Positions 8,621-16,851 of a stretch of DNA of 64,000 bases are shown here, one piece after another. The notes beneath the pieces are model-generated. The model did not search any database. It had not been told where the DNA came from and saw only the letters and a program-made list of their open reading frames with translations. The position numbers were made by a program, and so were the translations under genes. The first letter of the stretch is position 1. Each line of letters opens with the position of its first letter. The stretch lies in the NCBI RefSeq assembly GCF_001425265.1, contig NZ_LMEC01000021.1:434001-498000 (forward strand), given 5' to 3'. The DNA comes from Massilia sp. Root418. Lineage in GTDB: Bacteria; Pseudomonadota; Gammaproteobacteria; Burkholderiales; Burkholderiaceae_D.

Positions 8621-9622
8621 ATGAAGAAATCAGTTATGTTGCCGGTCTTGTTGGGCGTAAGCGGGCTTGCATCCGCCCAGTCGGCATTGACAGTGTATGG
8701 ATCCATCGATGGCGGCGTCCGGTACGCGACAAATGCCGACGCTGAGGGCAATGGCAAACTCACGATGACGTCGAACGGAACGTCGATGTCGAACCGCCTC
8801 GGCTTCAAGGGGGTGGAAGATCTCGGCGGCGGCTATAACGCGCACTTCGCGCTGGAAAGCGGCTTCATCAACGGCACCGGCGCACTTGATGTACCGAACA
8901 CGCTTTTCAACCGCACGGCGACCGTGGGTATTGGCGGTGCCTTTGGCAGTATCGATGTGGGACGCCAATACACTGTCGCGTCCAGGACCATCGCAGTCTA
9001 CGAACCGTTTGCATTCCGCTTCCCGCTGAGTACCTATGCCGTGGCGGCCTCCGCCGGTTTTCGATTCAACAATGATATTCAGTACAGTGGCACGCTCGGG
9101 CCGGTAACGGTAAGGGCCGAGTATGCGCCTGGCGAGCAGGCGGGAAGCGTAAATAACGGCACAGCGAAAGCCATCGGCGCCAGCTACAGCCTGGGCAGCG
9201 TCGCGTTTGGCGGCGCATATACCAGGCGCACGCTCCCGGTTGCTGCCGCGTATCGGGAAAACAGCCACTTCACCTTAGGTGCGGCATACAACGGGGGGCC
9301 GTTGCGCCTTGCCGTGGGGTACGCAGATGAAAAGCAGGAGACGGGGGCGTTGGACAATACCTCCAGGTATTCATGGCTTGGCGGTGAATACCTCATCACG
9401 CCGTTTGTGAAGGTAGGCAGCGCGTACTACTGGAACAAGACCGAAACGGCTGGCACGGCCGGCAAGCGGGATACGCTGATCTTGACGTCCTATTACACGC
9501 TGTCAAAACGCTCCAGCCTGTATGCCGAAATCGACCGTACGAATTTTGATGGGAAGCTGGCCATGTCTGCTGCGCAAACGCGGCAAACCGGGGTTTCCAT
9601 CGGTGTGAACCATTTGTTCTAA
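8621..9622 (+). CDS. Outer-membrane porin, Burkholderiales trimeric type
   Basis: This 333-residue protein has signal peptide 1-19 (GLASA before Gln20), then the hallmark start of beta-barrel porins of this order (SALTVYGSIDGGVRY). It continues with SNRLGFKGVEDLGGGYNAHFALE and ends in a C-terminal phenylalanine (GVNHLF), the outer-membrane assembly signal. AGGAG lies before the ATG. It closes the uptake block and could admit the products of the neighbouring secreted hydrolases. The 273 bases upstream hold no recognisable gene and probably contain its own promoter, although I could not define one with confidence. Confidence 0.93.
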   Translation: MKKSVMLPVLLGVSGLASAQSALTVYGSIDGGVRYATNADAEGNGKLTMTSNGTSMSNRLGFKGVEDLGGGYNAHFALESGFINGTGALDVPNTLFNRTATVGIGGAFGSIDVGRQYTVASRTIAVYEPFAFRFPLSTYAVAASAGFRFNNDIQYSGTLGPVTVRAEYAPGEQAGSVNNGTAKAIGASYSLGSVAFGGAYTRRTLPVAAAYRENSHFTLGAAYNGGPLRLAVGYADEKQETGALDNTSRYSWLGGEYLITPFVKVGSAYYWNKTETAGTAGKRDTLILTSYYTLSKRSSLYAEIDRTNFDGKLAMSAAQTRQTGVSIGVNHLF

Positions 9623-9640
9623 AAGCGGACGAGCCTGGCT

Positions 9641-9661
9641 GCGGAACGCTCGCCGTTCCGC
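9641..9661. terminator. Hairpin after the porin gene, no T-tract
   Basis: GCGGAACG and CGTTCCGC form an 8-bp perfect stem with a 5-base loop 18 bases after the porin stop. There is no run of T on either strand, so it may be an mRNA-stabilising hairpin rather than an intrinsic terminator. Confidence 0.4.
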
Positions 9662-9683
9662 GCGAGGGCGGATCTGGCAGCAC

Positions 9684-9760
9684 TGGTCGGGGTGAGAGGA
9701 TTCGAACCTCCGGCCTCTACGTCCCGAACGTAGCGCTCTACCGGGCTAAGCTACACCCCG
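9684..9760 (-). tRNA. tRNA-Pro (anticodon CGG), CCA encoded
   Basis: On the minus strand the acceptor stem CGGGGTG pairs with CACCCCG, followed by discriminator A and an encoded CCA. The anticodon loop TTCGGGA gives anticodon CGG, which reads CCG. The T-arm contains GGTTCGAATCC. The 77-nucleotide length with CCA is normal. Its 3' end points towards the lower-GC block at 1-9622, which matters because tRNA 3' ends are common integration sites. Confidence 0.97.
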
Positions 9761-9775
9761 ACGGTGTAGGCTTAA

Positions 9776-9804
9776 ATTACACCAGAAAATGACGCAATTG
9801 GCAA
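9776..9804 (-). promoter_or_regulatory. Sigma-70-type promoter for tRNA-Pro
   Basis: On the minus strand TTGCCA (9804-9799) and TGTAAT (9781-9776) are separated by 17 bases, and the -10 box lies 15 bases before the mature tRNA 5' end. The spacing and position fit a housekeeping promoter. Confidence 0.6.
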
Positions 9805-9959
9805 CTATGCCGCTTCGTCATTGCTGGTCACTTCTTTCGTGCAAGCGTGGTTTTTTCGTCCAAGCGCATCGATCTTTCAAATCGCAAATATGTTTTTGAT
9901 AGAATGATCCGGCAGTGTGCTTGCCTGGCTTGAGGTTCCCCAACCCTGAGAAAGAACCA

Positions 9960-11111
9960 TTGAACGCTCTCTTAGACAACACCGGCGGCCGTAACTATCC
10001 GGCCGCCATCGCTATCGCCGCCGCCGTGATGGCGCTGTTCTGGCCGAACGGCGGCTGGTACGGCATCCTCGGCGCGCTGGCTTTCCTTGCCGCCGGCGCC
10101 TACGCCTGGCTCCAGCTTGGCAGCGGAGGCGGTGCCGATGCCCGCGCCGATGTGCAGGACTACCTGGACGGCCGCCAGCACTTCGCCGAGGAAGTCACCC
10201 CGGTCTGGTGCCGCCACATCGAATCCTCGCGCAGCCAGATGGAAGAGGCTGTCGCTGAACTGGCTACCCGTTTCTCCACCATCGTCGACAAGCTGGACGA
10301 CACGCTGCGCCTGTCCAGCGCCGCAGCCGACAGCCAGGACGGCGCCTCCCTGAGCCAGGTGTTCGCCAACAGCGAGCGCCAGCTGGGCGACGTGGTGGCC
10401 ACCATGAAGTCGGCGCTGGCGTCCAAGCACGCCATGCTGACCCGCATCCGCGAGCTGGAACAATTCACGCGCGAGCTGCGCGACATGGCCGAGGGCGTAG
10501 CCAGCATCGCCGCGCAGACCAATCTGCTGGCGCTGAACGCGGCCATCGAGGCGGCGCGCGCCGGACCGGCCGGGCGCGGCTTCGCGGTGGTGGCGCAGGA
10601 GGTGCGCAACCTGTCCAACCGCTCGGCCGAAACCGGGCGCAGCATCAGCGACCGCGTCGGCAAGATCAGCGTGGCCATCGTCACCGCCTGCAAGGCCGCC
10701 ACCGAGTCCAGCGCGGCCGAGGACCAGGCCATGCAGTCGTCCGAAGGCACCATCGATGCCGTGCTGCGCGAGTTCCGCAACCTGACCGACGCCATGGCGC
10801 AGTCGTCCGAACTGCTCAAGCAGGAGAGCGTCAGTATCAAGGGGGAAGTGGGCGAGGCGCTGGTGCAGCTGCAGTTCCAGGACCGCGTCAGCCAGGTGCT
10901 GGGCCACGTGAGTCACAATATCGGGCTACTGCCGAGTTTGCTTGACGAGAACCGCCAGCACTATCAGCATGGGTCTGCGCTGGAGGCGCCGCAAGCCTCC
11001 GCGCTGCTGGGCGAGCTGGAAAAAACCTACGCCATGGCGGAGGAGCATGCGGTGCACCGGGGCGAGCAGAAGGTGATTGCCGCGCCGTCGGACGAAGTGA
11101 CATTTTTCTAG
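9960..11111 (+). CDS. Methyl-accepting chemotaxis protein without a sensing domain
   Basis: This is a chemoreceptor-like membrane protein of 383 residues from the TTG at 9960. Two closely spaced hydrophobic segments (about 12-28 and 33-48) make a membrane hairpin with almost no periplasmic loop and no recognisable HAMP. A cytoplasmic coiled coil follows, with the signalling tip TNLLALNAAIEAARAG at about 187-202. The tip is followed by PAGRGF instead of the usual EQGRGF. The start is uncertain: an in-frame GTG at 9915 would add 15 residues before the membrane anchor. With no ligand domain it may sense membrane state or act as a scaffold. It opens the chemosensory operon and is followed by cheY 9 bases later. 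Confidence 0.85.
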   Translation: MNALLDNTGGRNYPAAIAIAAAVMALFWPNGGWYGILGALAFLAAGAYAWLQLGSGGGADARADVQDYLDGRQHFAEEVTPVWCRHIESSRSQMEEAVAELATRFSTIVDKLDDTLRLSSAAADSQDGASLSQVFANSERQLGDVVATMKSALASKHAMLTRIRELEQFTRELRDMAEGVASIAAQTNLLALNAAIEAARAGPAGRGFAVVAQEVRNLSNRSAETGRSISDRVGKISVAIVTACKAATESSAAEDQAMQSSEGTIDAVLREFRNLTDAMAQSSELLKQESVSIKGEVGEALVQLQFQDRVSQVLGHVSHNIGLLPSLLDENRQHYQHGSALEAPQASALLGELEKTYAMAEEHAVHRGEQKVIAAPSDEVTFF

Positions 11112-11120
11112 GGAAGCACT

Positions 11121-11489
11121 ATGGCAAAAACCATCATGGTCATCGACGATTCGGCCTCCTTGCGGCAAGTGGTCGGCATCGCGCTCAAGGGCGCAGGCTA
11201 CGACGTGATCGAGGCGCGCGACGGCATGGACGCGCTGTCCAAGCTCACCGGGCAAAAGGTCAACCTCGTGGTGTGCGACGTCAACATGCCCAATATGGAC
11301 GGGATTACCTTCGTCAAGGAAATCAAGCAGCTGCCCAACTATAAGTTCACGCCGGTGATCATGCTGACCACGGAATCGCAGGAAGCCAAGAAACGCGAAG
11401 GCCAGGCGGCCGGCGCCAAGGCCTGGGTGGTCAAGCCCTTCAAGCCGGAAGTGCTGCTGGGCGCGGTGCAGAAGCTGGTGCTGCCGTGA
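11121..11489 (+). CDS. cheY: CheY-like single-domain response regulator
   Basis: This 122-residue receiver domain has no output domain. The acidic pocket is Asp9 and Asp10 and the phospho-acceptor is Asp53 (VVCDVNMPNMDG), with switch residues Thr83/Thr84 (MLTTES) and Lys105 (VVKPFKPE). It should be phosphorylated by the CheA encoded downstream. The next gene starts inside its last codons with a 4-base overlap, so the receiver and the STAS protein are translationally coupled. No CheZ or CheX phosphatase gene is visible nearby. Confidence 0.93.
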   Translation: MAKTIMVIDDSASLRQVVGIALKGAGYDVIEARDGMDALSKLTGQKVNLVVCDVNMPNMDGITFVKEIKQLPNYKFTPVIMLTTESQEAKKREGQAAGAKAWVVKPFKPEVLLGAVQKLVLP

Positions 11490-11788
11490 GCACCGGCCGG
11501 GTCGCCATTGACGGCGAGCTGAACATCTACCGGGCTGCCGACATGAAGACCCTGCTGCTGGGCGAGCTGCAGCGCAGCACCAGCCTGGAAGTGGACCTGG
11601 CCGGCGTGACCGAGATGGACAGCGCGGGACTGCAGGTGCTGATGCTGGCCAAGCAGGTGGCGCGCGCCGAGCAGCGCGAGCTGCGCCTCACCGGCCACAG
11701 CCCGGCCGTGCTGGAGGTGTTCGAGCTGCTGGACCTCGGTGCCTGGTTCGGGGACGCCCTGCTGATCGAACCGCGCAAGGGTCATTAG
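11486..11788 (+). CDS. STAS-domain protein (anti-sigma antagonist-like) in a chemosensory operon
   Basis: This 100-residue single STAS domain is related to SpoIIAA and to the B subunit of Mla systems. The conserved phosphorylatable serine is Ser46 (TEMDSAGLQVL). It starts with GTG overlapping the cheY stop by 4 bases. STAS partners are usually switched by serine phosphorylation or by protein contact. Placed between CheY and CheA, it suggests an output that is not simply flagellar. No serine kinase or phosphatase partner is encoded next to it. Confidence 0.88.
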   Translation: MSTGRVAIDGELNIYRAADMKTLLLGELQRSTSLEVDLAGVTEMDSAGLQVLMLAKQVARAEQRELRLTGHSPAVLEVFELLDLGAWFGDALLIEPRKGH

Positions 11789-11825
11789 AAGATCACCAAG
11801 CACTACCCTCAGTGGAGGCAACACG

Positions 11826-14006
11826 ATGGACCTGGACCTGGCGCTGCAAACCTTCATCCTGGAAAGCCGGGAGCTGCTGGAAGACATGGAAAACGCGCTG
11901 CTCAACGCCGGCCAGTCCGGCGGCAGCGACGAGGCCGTGCACGCCATCTTCCGCGCCGCCCACACCATCAAGGGCTCGGCCGGGCTGTTCAGCCTGGACC
12001 ACATCGTGGCCTTCACCCACGTGGTGGAAAGCCTGCTGGACGAGGTGCGGGACGGCAAGCTGTCGCTCACCGACGAGCTGATCGTGCTGCTGCTGTCGTG
12101 CTGCGACCACTTGTCCGGCATGATCACCGCACTCGAAGCGGGCCAGACCGAGGCCGACGCGGCCATGCTGGCCGAGGGCAAGCCCCTGCTCGCGCAGCTG
12201 CGCGTGCAGATGGGCCAGCCCGCCGAGGGCGACAGCCATGCGGAGGGCGGGGCGCTGGTGGCAGGCGAGCATCCCGGCGTGGAGCGCATGGGCGAGCCGG
12301 GCGGCGCCAGCGACGCCTGGCACCTGTCGCTGCGCTTCGGCCCCGACGTGCTGCGCGACGGCATGGACCCGCTGTCCTTCATCCGCTACCTGGGCCAGAT
12401 CGGCCGCATCGTCGGCATCGTGACCATGGCCGACGCGATTCCCGCCGCCGAGCAGATGGACCCGGAAACCTGCTACCTCGGCTTTGAGATCTCCCTGGAA
12501 ACCGAGGCCGACAAGACCGCCATCGAAGGCGTGTTCGAGTTCGTGCAGGATTCCTGCACCCTGCAGATCCTGCCGCCGCGCAGCCGGGTGGAAGAGTACG
12601 TGCGCCTGATCCGCGAACTGCCCGAGCAGAAGGCCTTGCTGGGCGAGATCCTGGTGCGCTGCGGCTGCATCACCCAGCGCGAGCTGGACGCGGCGCTGCA
12701 GGTGCAGGCCGCCGCCGGCCAGTCGCCGGCCGCCGCGCCGCCGCTGGGCGCCATCCTGGTGGGGCAGGGCACCGCCGAGCCCGTGATGGTGGAGGCCGCG
12801 CTGACCAAGCAGAAGCAGGCGGCCGAGCCCAAGCCCACCGAGAGCCGCTCGATCCGCGTGGACGCCGACAAGCTGGACCTGCTGATCAACCTGGTGGGCG
12901 AACTCATCATCGTGGGCGCGTCGGCCAACCTGATTGCGCGCCAGGTGCGCAACAGCGAACTGCTGGAGTGCACCTCCATGCTGAGCGACCTGGTGGAGCA
13001 GGTGCGCGACTCGGCGCTGCAGCTGCGCATGGTGAAGATCGGCGCCACCTTCAACCGCTTCCAGCGCGTGGTGCACGACGTGGCGCGCGAGATCGGCAAG
13101 GACATCGGCCTGGCCGTGAGCGGCGAGGACACCGAACTGGACAAAACCGTGGTGGAGAAGATCGGCGACCCGCTGACCCACCTGGTGCGCAACGCCATCG
13201 ACCACGGCATCGAGCCGGCCGAGGTGCGCGCCGAGCGCGGCAAGCCCCTGCGCGGCACGGTGCGCCTGAACGCCTTCCACGACTCGGGCAGCATCGTCAT
13301 CGAGGTGTCCGACGACGGCGGCGGGCTGGACCGGGAACGCATCCTGGCCAAGGCCATCGAGCGCGGCCTGATCGAGCCGGACCGCAAGCTGAGCGACCAG
13401 GAAATCTACGGCCTGATCTTCGAGCCCGGCTTCTCCACGGCGGCCGCCATCACCAACCTGTCCGGGCGCGGCGTGGGCATGGACGTGGTGAAGAAAAACA
13501 TCACCGCCCTGCGCGGCACGGTCACGGTGGACAGCGCGCCCGGCCTGGGCACCACCGTCACCGTGCGTTTGCCGCTCACCCTGGCGATTATCGACGGCTT
13601 CCTGGTGGGCCTGGGCACGGCCACCTTCGTGGTGCCGCTGGACATGATAGACGAGTGCATCGAGTTCGCCGCCGAGCCCGGGCACGACTACACCAATCTG
13701 CGCGGCCAGGTGCTGCCCTTTATCCGGCTGCGCTCGCTGTTCGGCGTCACCACGCCGCCGCCGCGGCGCGAAAGCATCGTCGTGGTCAAGCACGCCGGCC
13801 AGCGCATCGGCCTGGTGGTGGACGCGCTGCACGGCGAATTCCAGACCGTGATCAAGCCGCTGGGCCGCATGTTCAGCCAGCTGCGCTGCATCAGCGGCTC
13901 CACCATACTGGGCAGCGGGGAAGTGGCGCTGATCCTGGACGTGCCGGCCATCGTCGGCCGTGGCGGGGGCGGCGGCGGCGCCGACCTGCCGCAGCTGGCT
14001 GCCTGA
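11826..14006 (+). CDS. cheA: Chemotaxis histidine kinase CheA
   Basis: This is a 726-residue hybrid-type CheA. The Hpt domain at the N-terminus carries the phospho-accepting His46 (AAHTIKGSAG). A middle region (about 160-340) includes the segment LGEILVRCGCITQRELDAAL, which resembles the helical N-terminal module of type II secretion ATPases rather than a standard CheY-binding P2 domain. Dimerisation helices start near KLDLLINLVGELI (about 348). The ATP site shows the N-box LVRNAIDHG (about 453), the G1 box SDDGGGLD (about 494) and the G2 box GRGVGMDVV (about 547). A CheW-like P5 domain ends the protein. GGAGG precedes the ATG. Confidence 0.94.
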   Translation: MDLDLALQTFILESRELLEDMENALLNAGQSGGSDEAVHAIFRAAHTIKGSAGLFSLDHIVAFTHVVESLLDEVRDGKLSLTDELIVLLLSCCDHLSGMITALEAGQTEADAAMLAEGKPLLAQLRVQMGQPAEGDSHAEGGALVAGEHPGVERMGEPGGASDAWHLSLRFGPDVLRDGMDPLSFIRYLGQIGRIVGIVTMADAIPAAEQMDPETCYLGFEISLETEADKTAIEGVFEFVQDSCTLQILPPRSRVEEYVRLIRELPEQKALLGEILVRCGCITQRELDAALQVQAAAGQSPAAAPPLGAILVGQGTAEPVMVEAALTKQKQAAEPKPTESRSIRVDADKLDLLINLVGELIIVGASANLIARQVRNSELLECTSMLSDLVEQVRDSALQLRMVKIGATFNRFQRVVHDVAREIGKDIGLAVSGEDTELDKTVVEKIGDPLTHLVRNAIDHGIEPAEVRAERGKPLRGTVRLNAFHDSGSIVIEVSDDGGGLDRERILAKAIERGLIEPDRKLSDQEIYGLIFEPGFSTAAAITNLSGRGVGMDVVKKNITALRGTVTVDSAPGLGTTVTVRLPLTLAIIDGFLVGLGTATFVVPLDMIDECIEFAAEPGHDYTNLRGQVLPFIRLRSLFGVTTPPPRRESIVVVKHAGQRIGLVVDALHGEFQTVIKPLGRMFSQLRCISGSTILGSGEVALILDVPAIVGRGGGGGGADLPQLAA

Positions 14007-14028
14007 CCAATTTCACAAGGAGTTTCCC

Positions 14029-14559
14029 ATGACAGCAATGGTGCAAGCGGGCCGCAGTGCGGCGCCGGCCCTGGCGCAGGAGTCGGCCCAGTTCCTCACC
14101 TTCATGCTGGGCGGCGAAGTGTTCGCCATCGGCATCCTGGCCATCAAGGAAATCATCGAATACGACGGCCTGACCACCGTGCCGCTGATGCCCGAGTGTG
14201 TGCGCGGCGTGATCAACCTGCGCGGCGCCGTGGTGCCGGTGATGGACCTGGCGGCGCGCTTCGGCCGCCCGCCCACCCAGATCGGCAAGCGCACCGCCAT
14301 CGTCATTGTCGAGATCGACGCGGACGGCGAGCAGCAGGTGGTGGGCGTGATGGTGGACGCGGTCAACGCCGTGATCGACATTCCGCCGTCCGACATCGAG
14401 CCGGCGCCGCAGTTCGGCGCCCGCATCCGCGCCGAGTTCATTGCCGGCATGGGCAAGGTCAACGGCAAGTTCGTGATCCTGCTCAACACCGACCAGGTGC
14501 TGTCGGTAACGGAGCTGGAAGCGATGGCGCACATGGGCGGCGCGCCCGCCGCAGCCTGA
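14029..14559 (+). CDS. cheW: CheW adaptor protein
   Basis: This 176-residue coupling protein links chemoreceptors to CheA. The ATG at 14029 follows AAGGAG with good spacing and is preferred over upstream in-frame starts that overlap cheA. After a short Ala-rich tail, the CheW fold begins at QFLTFMLGGEVFAIGILAIKEI and contains the conserved VRGVINLRGAVVPVMDLAARFG. The C-terminal GKFVILLNTDQVLS is typical. It starts 22 bases after cheA. Confidence 0.94.
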   Translation: MTAMVQAGRSAAPALAQESAQFLTFMLGGEVFAIGILAIKEIIEYDGLTTVPLMPECVRGVINLRGAVVPVMDLAARFGRPPTQIGKRTAIVIVEIDADGEQQVVGVMVDAVNAVIDIPPSDIEPAPQFGARIRAEFIAGMGKVNGKFVILLNTDQVLSVTELEAMAHMGGAPAAA

Positions 14560-14608
14560 CCCGAGGGGCACGCGATAGCCGCCCAGGGCGGCGCATGGAG
14601 GAGACCTT

Positions 14609-16426
14609 ATGCTCAATACGATGACGGTGCGGGCCAAGCTGATCACCCTGATCGGCGTCAGCCTGCTGGCGCTGCTGATCGTGATGCTGATCGGCATACG
14701 CGGCATGCAGCACGGCGGCGAGATGCTGGACGACGTGGGCCGCAACAAGCTGCCCTCGGTGCTCAACCTGCAAATCGTCAACGAAGGCCAGACCGCGTTG
14801 CGCTCGTCCAGCCGGGCGATCGACGCGCTGGCCGGCTACCCCGAGCAGTTCGGCGAAATCGAACGCAACCTGCGCAGCAAGCAGGAATACTGGGGCCGGG
14901 TCGACAAGGCCTGGAAGACCTACGAACGCCTGCCGCAGGACGCCGAGGAAGCGGCCTTGTGGCAGCAGTTCGTCAAGGAATGGGACCTGTGGAAGGCCGC
15001 CGAGCAGCGCTTCGACCAGGTGGCGGGCGACCTGGTGCGGGCCACCGGCGCCGAGCAGCGCAAGGCCGGCTTCGCCACGCTGCACCAGGACTTGATTGCA
15101 CTGCGGCCGCTCTACGCCAATGCGGAAAACGCGCTGGCCAAGGTGATCGAGCTGAACGAGCGCGCCGCCACGGCAGCGGTGGCGGCCGCCGAAATGTCCT
15201 CCAGCCGCGCCCTGTACCTGATGTACGGCACCGCGGCCGTGGCGCTGCTGGTGCTTTCGGCGCTGGGCTGGATCATCTTGCGCGGCATCCTGCGCCAGCT
15301 GGGCGGCGAACCGGCTTACGCGGCCGGCATCGTGCATGAAGTGGCGCAGGGCAATTTCGCGGTGGACGTGCGGCTGGCGCCGGGCGACAACAGCAGCCTG
15401 CTGCATTCAATGAAGCAGATGGTGGACAAGCTGCTGGAGCAAATCGGCGGCGAGCCGGCGTACGCGGCACGCATTGTCAACGAAGTGGCGCGCGGCGATT
15501 TGACGGTGCAGGTCGAGCTGCGTCCCGGCGACAAGGCCAGCCTGCTGTACGCCATGAAAACCATGGTCGACAAGCTGGCCTCGGTGCTTACCGAAGTGAG
15601 CAGCGGCGCCCAGGCGCTGGCCAGCGCCTCCGAAGAGATCAGCGCCACCGCCCAGTCGCTGTCGCAGGCCGCCAGCGAGCAGGCCGCCGGCGTGGAGGAA
15701 ACCAGCGCCTCGGTGGAGGAAATGACTGCCTCGATCGCGCAGAACACCGAGAACGCCAAGGTCACCGACAGCATGGCCGGGCAGGCCTCCACCCAGGCTG
15801 CCGAAGGCGGCTCGGCCGTGAAATCCACGGTGGAAGCGATGACGCAGATCGCCAAGAAAATCGGCATCATCGACGACATCGCCTACCAGACCAACCTGCT
15901 GGCGCTGAACGCCGCCATCGAAGCGGCGCGCGCCGGCGAGCACGGCAAAGGTTTCGCGGTGGTGGCCGCCGAAGTGCGCAAGCTGGCCGAGCGTTCGCAG
16001 GTGGCGGCGCAGGAAATCAGCGAAGTGGCCGGCAGCAGCGTGGAGCTGGCGCAAAAGGCCGGCAAGCTCCTCGACGAGATGGTGCCCAGCATCAAGAAGA
16101 CTTCCGACCTGGTGCAAGAGATCACGGCTGCGTCCGAAGAGCAATCGAGCGGCGTGGCGCAGATCAACTCCGCCATCGGCCAGCTCAGCCAGACCACCCA
16201 GCAGAACGCCTCCAGTTCCGAGGAACTGGCCGCCACTGCCGAGGAGATGAGCGGGCAGGCCGAACAGCTGCAGCAGGCGGTCGCGTTCTTCCGCGTGGAA
16301 GGGAGCGAGCGGCGGCCGCCCGCGCGGCGCGCCAGCGCCCCCGTGCGCGGCCGCGTGCCTGCCGCGGGCGCCCGGCCGCTGGCGATGGAAACCGAGCCGG
16401 AAGAAAGCAACTTCGTCCGTTATTAA
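14609..16426 (+). CDS. Methyl-accepting chemotaxis protein with duplicated HAMP-like segment
   Basis: This is a 605-residue transmembrane receptor. TM1 is at about 10-30 and TM2 at about 200-222. The periplasmic region between them looks like a four-helix-bundle sensor. After TM2 the block beginning GGEPAYAA occurs twice, at residues 232 and 280, so a 48-residue HAMP-like unit is duplicated in tandem. The signalling tip NLLALNAAIEAARAGEHGKGF is at about 429. The tail ends EESNFVRY and lacks the NWETF-type pentapeptide that binds CheR. It closes the operon 49 bases after cheW. Ligand unknown. Confidence 0.92.
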   Translation: MLNTMTVRAKLITLIGVSLLALLIVMLIGIRGMQHGGEMLDDVGRNKLPSVLNLQIVNEGQTALRSSSRAIDALAGYPEQFGEIERNLRSKQEYWGRVDKAWKTYERLPQDAEEAALWQQFVKEWDLWKAAEQRFDQVAGDLVRATGAEQRKAGFATLHQDLIALRPLYANAENALAKVIELNERAATAAVAAAEMSSSRALYLMYGTAAVALLVLSALGWIILRGILRQLGGEPAYAAGIVHEVAQGNFAVDVRLAPGDNSSLLHSMKQMVDKLLEQIGGEPAYAARIVNEVARGDLTVQVELRPGDKASLLYAMKTMVDKLASVLTEVSSGAQALASASEEISATAQSLSQAASEQAAGVEETSASVEEMTASIAQNTENAKVTDSMAGQASTQAAEGGSAVKSTVEAMTQIAKKIGIIDDIAYQTNLLALNAAIEAARAGEHGKGFAVVAAEVRKLAERSQVAAQEISEVAGSSVELAQKAGKLLDEMVPSIKKTSDLVQEITAASEEQSSGVAQINSAIGQLSQTTQQNASSSEELAATAEEMSGQAEQLQQAVAFFRVEGSERRPPARRASAPVRGRVPAAGARPLAMETEPEESNFVRY

Positions 16427-16500
16427 GGAAGGCGGCAGCGCTTGCGCGCCGGCGCCGTATCGCCTAGCATGGCCGCCTCACCGACACGGAGGAAGCGGCC

Positions 16501-16848
16501 ATGGCCATCACCATCTACCACAACAACGCCTGCAGCAACTCGCGCGGCGCGCTGGCGCTGATACGCGAAAGCGGCATCGAGCCCGAGATCATCGACTACC
16601 TGAACGCGCCGCCCACGCGCGAGCGCCTGCAAGAGCTGATTACCCGGGCCGGACTGACCGTGCGCGGCGCCATGCGCGACAAGGGCGAGCTGTACGACCA
16701 GCTCGGCCTGGCCGACGCCAGCCTGAGCGACGCCGCCCTGCTGGACGCCATGATGGCCCACCCCGCGCTGATCAACCGCCCCTTCGTGGTCACCCCCAAG
16801 GGCGTGCGCCTGTGCCGCCCCCCGGCCCTGGTCCACGAAATCCTGTAA
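16501..16848 (+). CDS. ArsC/Spx-family protein, probable arsenate reductase (glutaredoxin-dependent)
   Basis: This is a 115-residue thioredoxin-fold protein. The catalytic Cys11 lies in NNACSNSRG, and arginines that bind the oxyanion in ArsC are at positions 59, 93 (NRPFVVTPKG) and 106. This pattern supports an arsenate reductase-type activity, but the CX3R-like loop differs from the classic form and no other ars gene is nearby. It may therefore be a YfgD-like housekeeping member. GGAGG lies 8 bases before the ATG. It ends 4 bases before a long palindrome shared with the opposing ispB gene. Confidence 0.85.
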   Translation: MAITIYHNNACSNSRGALALIRESGIEPEIIDYLNAPPTRERLQELITRAGLTVRGAMRDKGELYDQLGLADASLSDAALLDAMMAHPALINRPFVVTPKGVRLCRPPALVHEIL

Positions 16849-16851
16849 ACC

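Noticed and set aside
12968..14032. Frame of 354 codons on the plus strand inside cheA
   Set aside because: It is an out-of-frame reading of the CheA kinase region, Arg- and Ala-rich, with no own start context.
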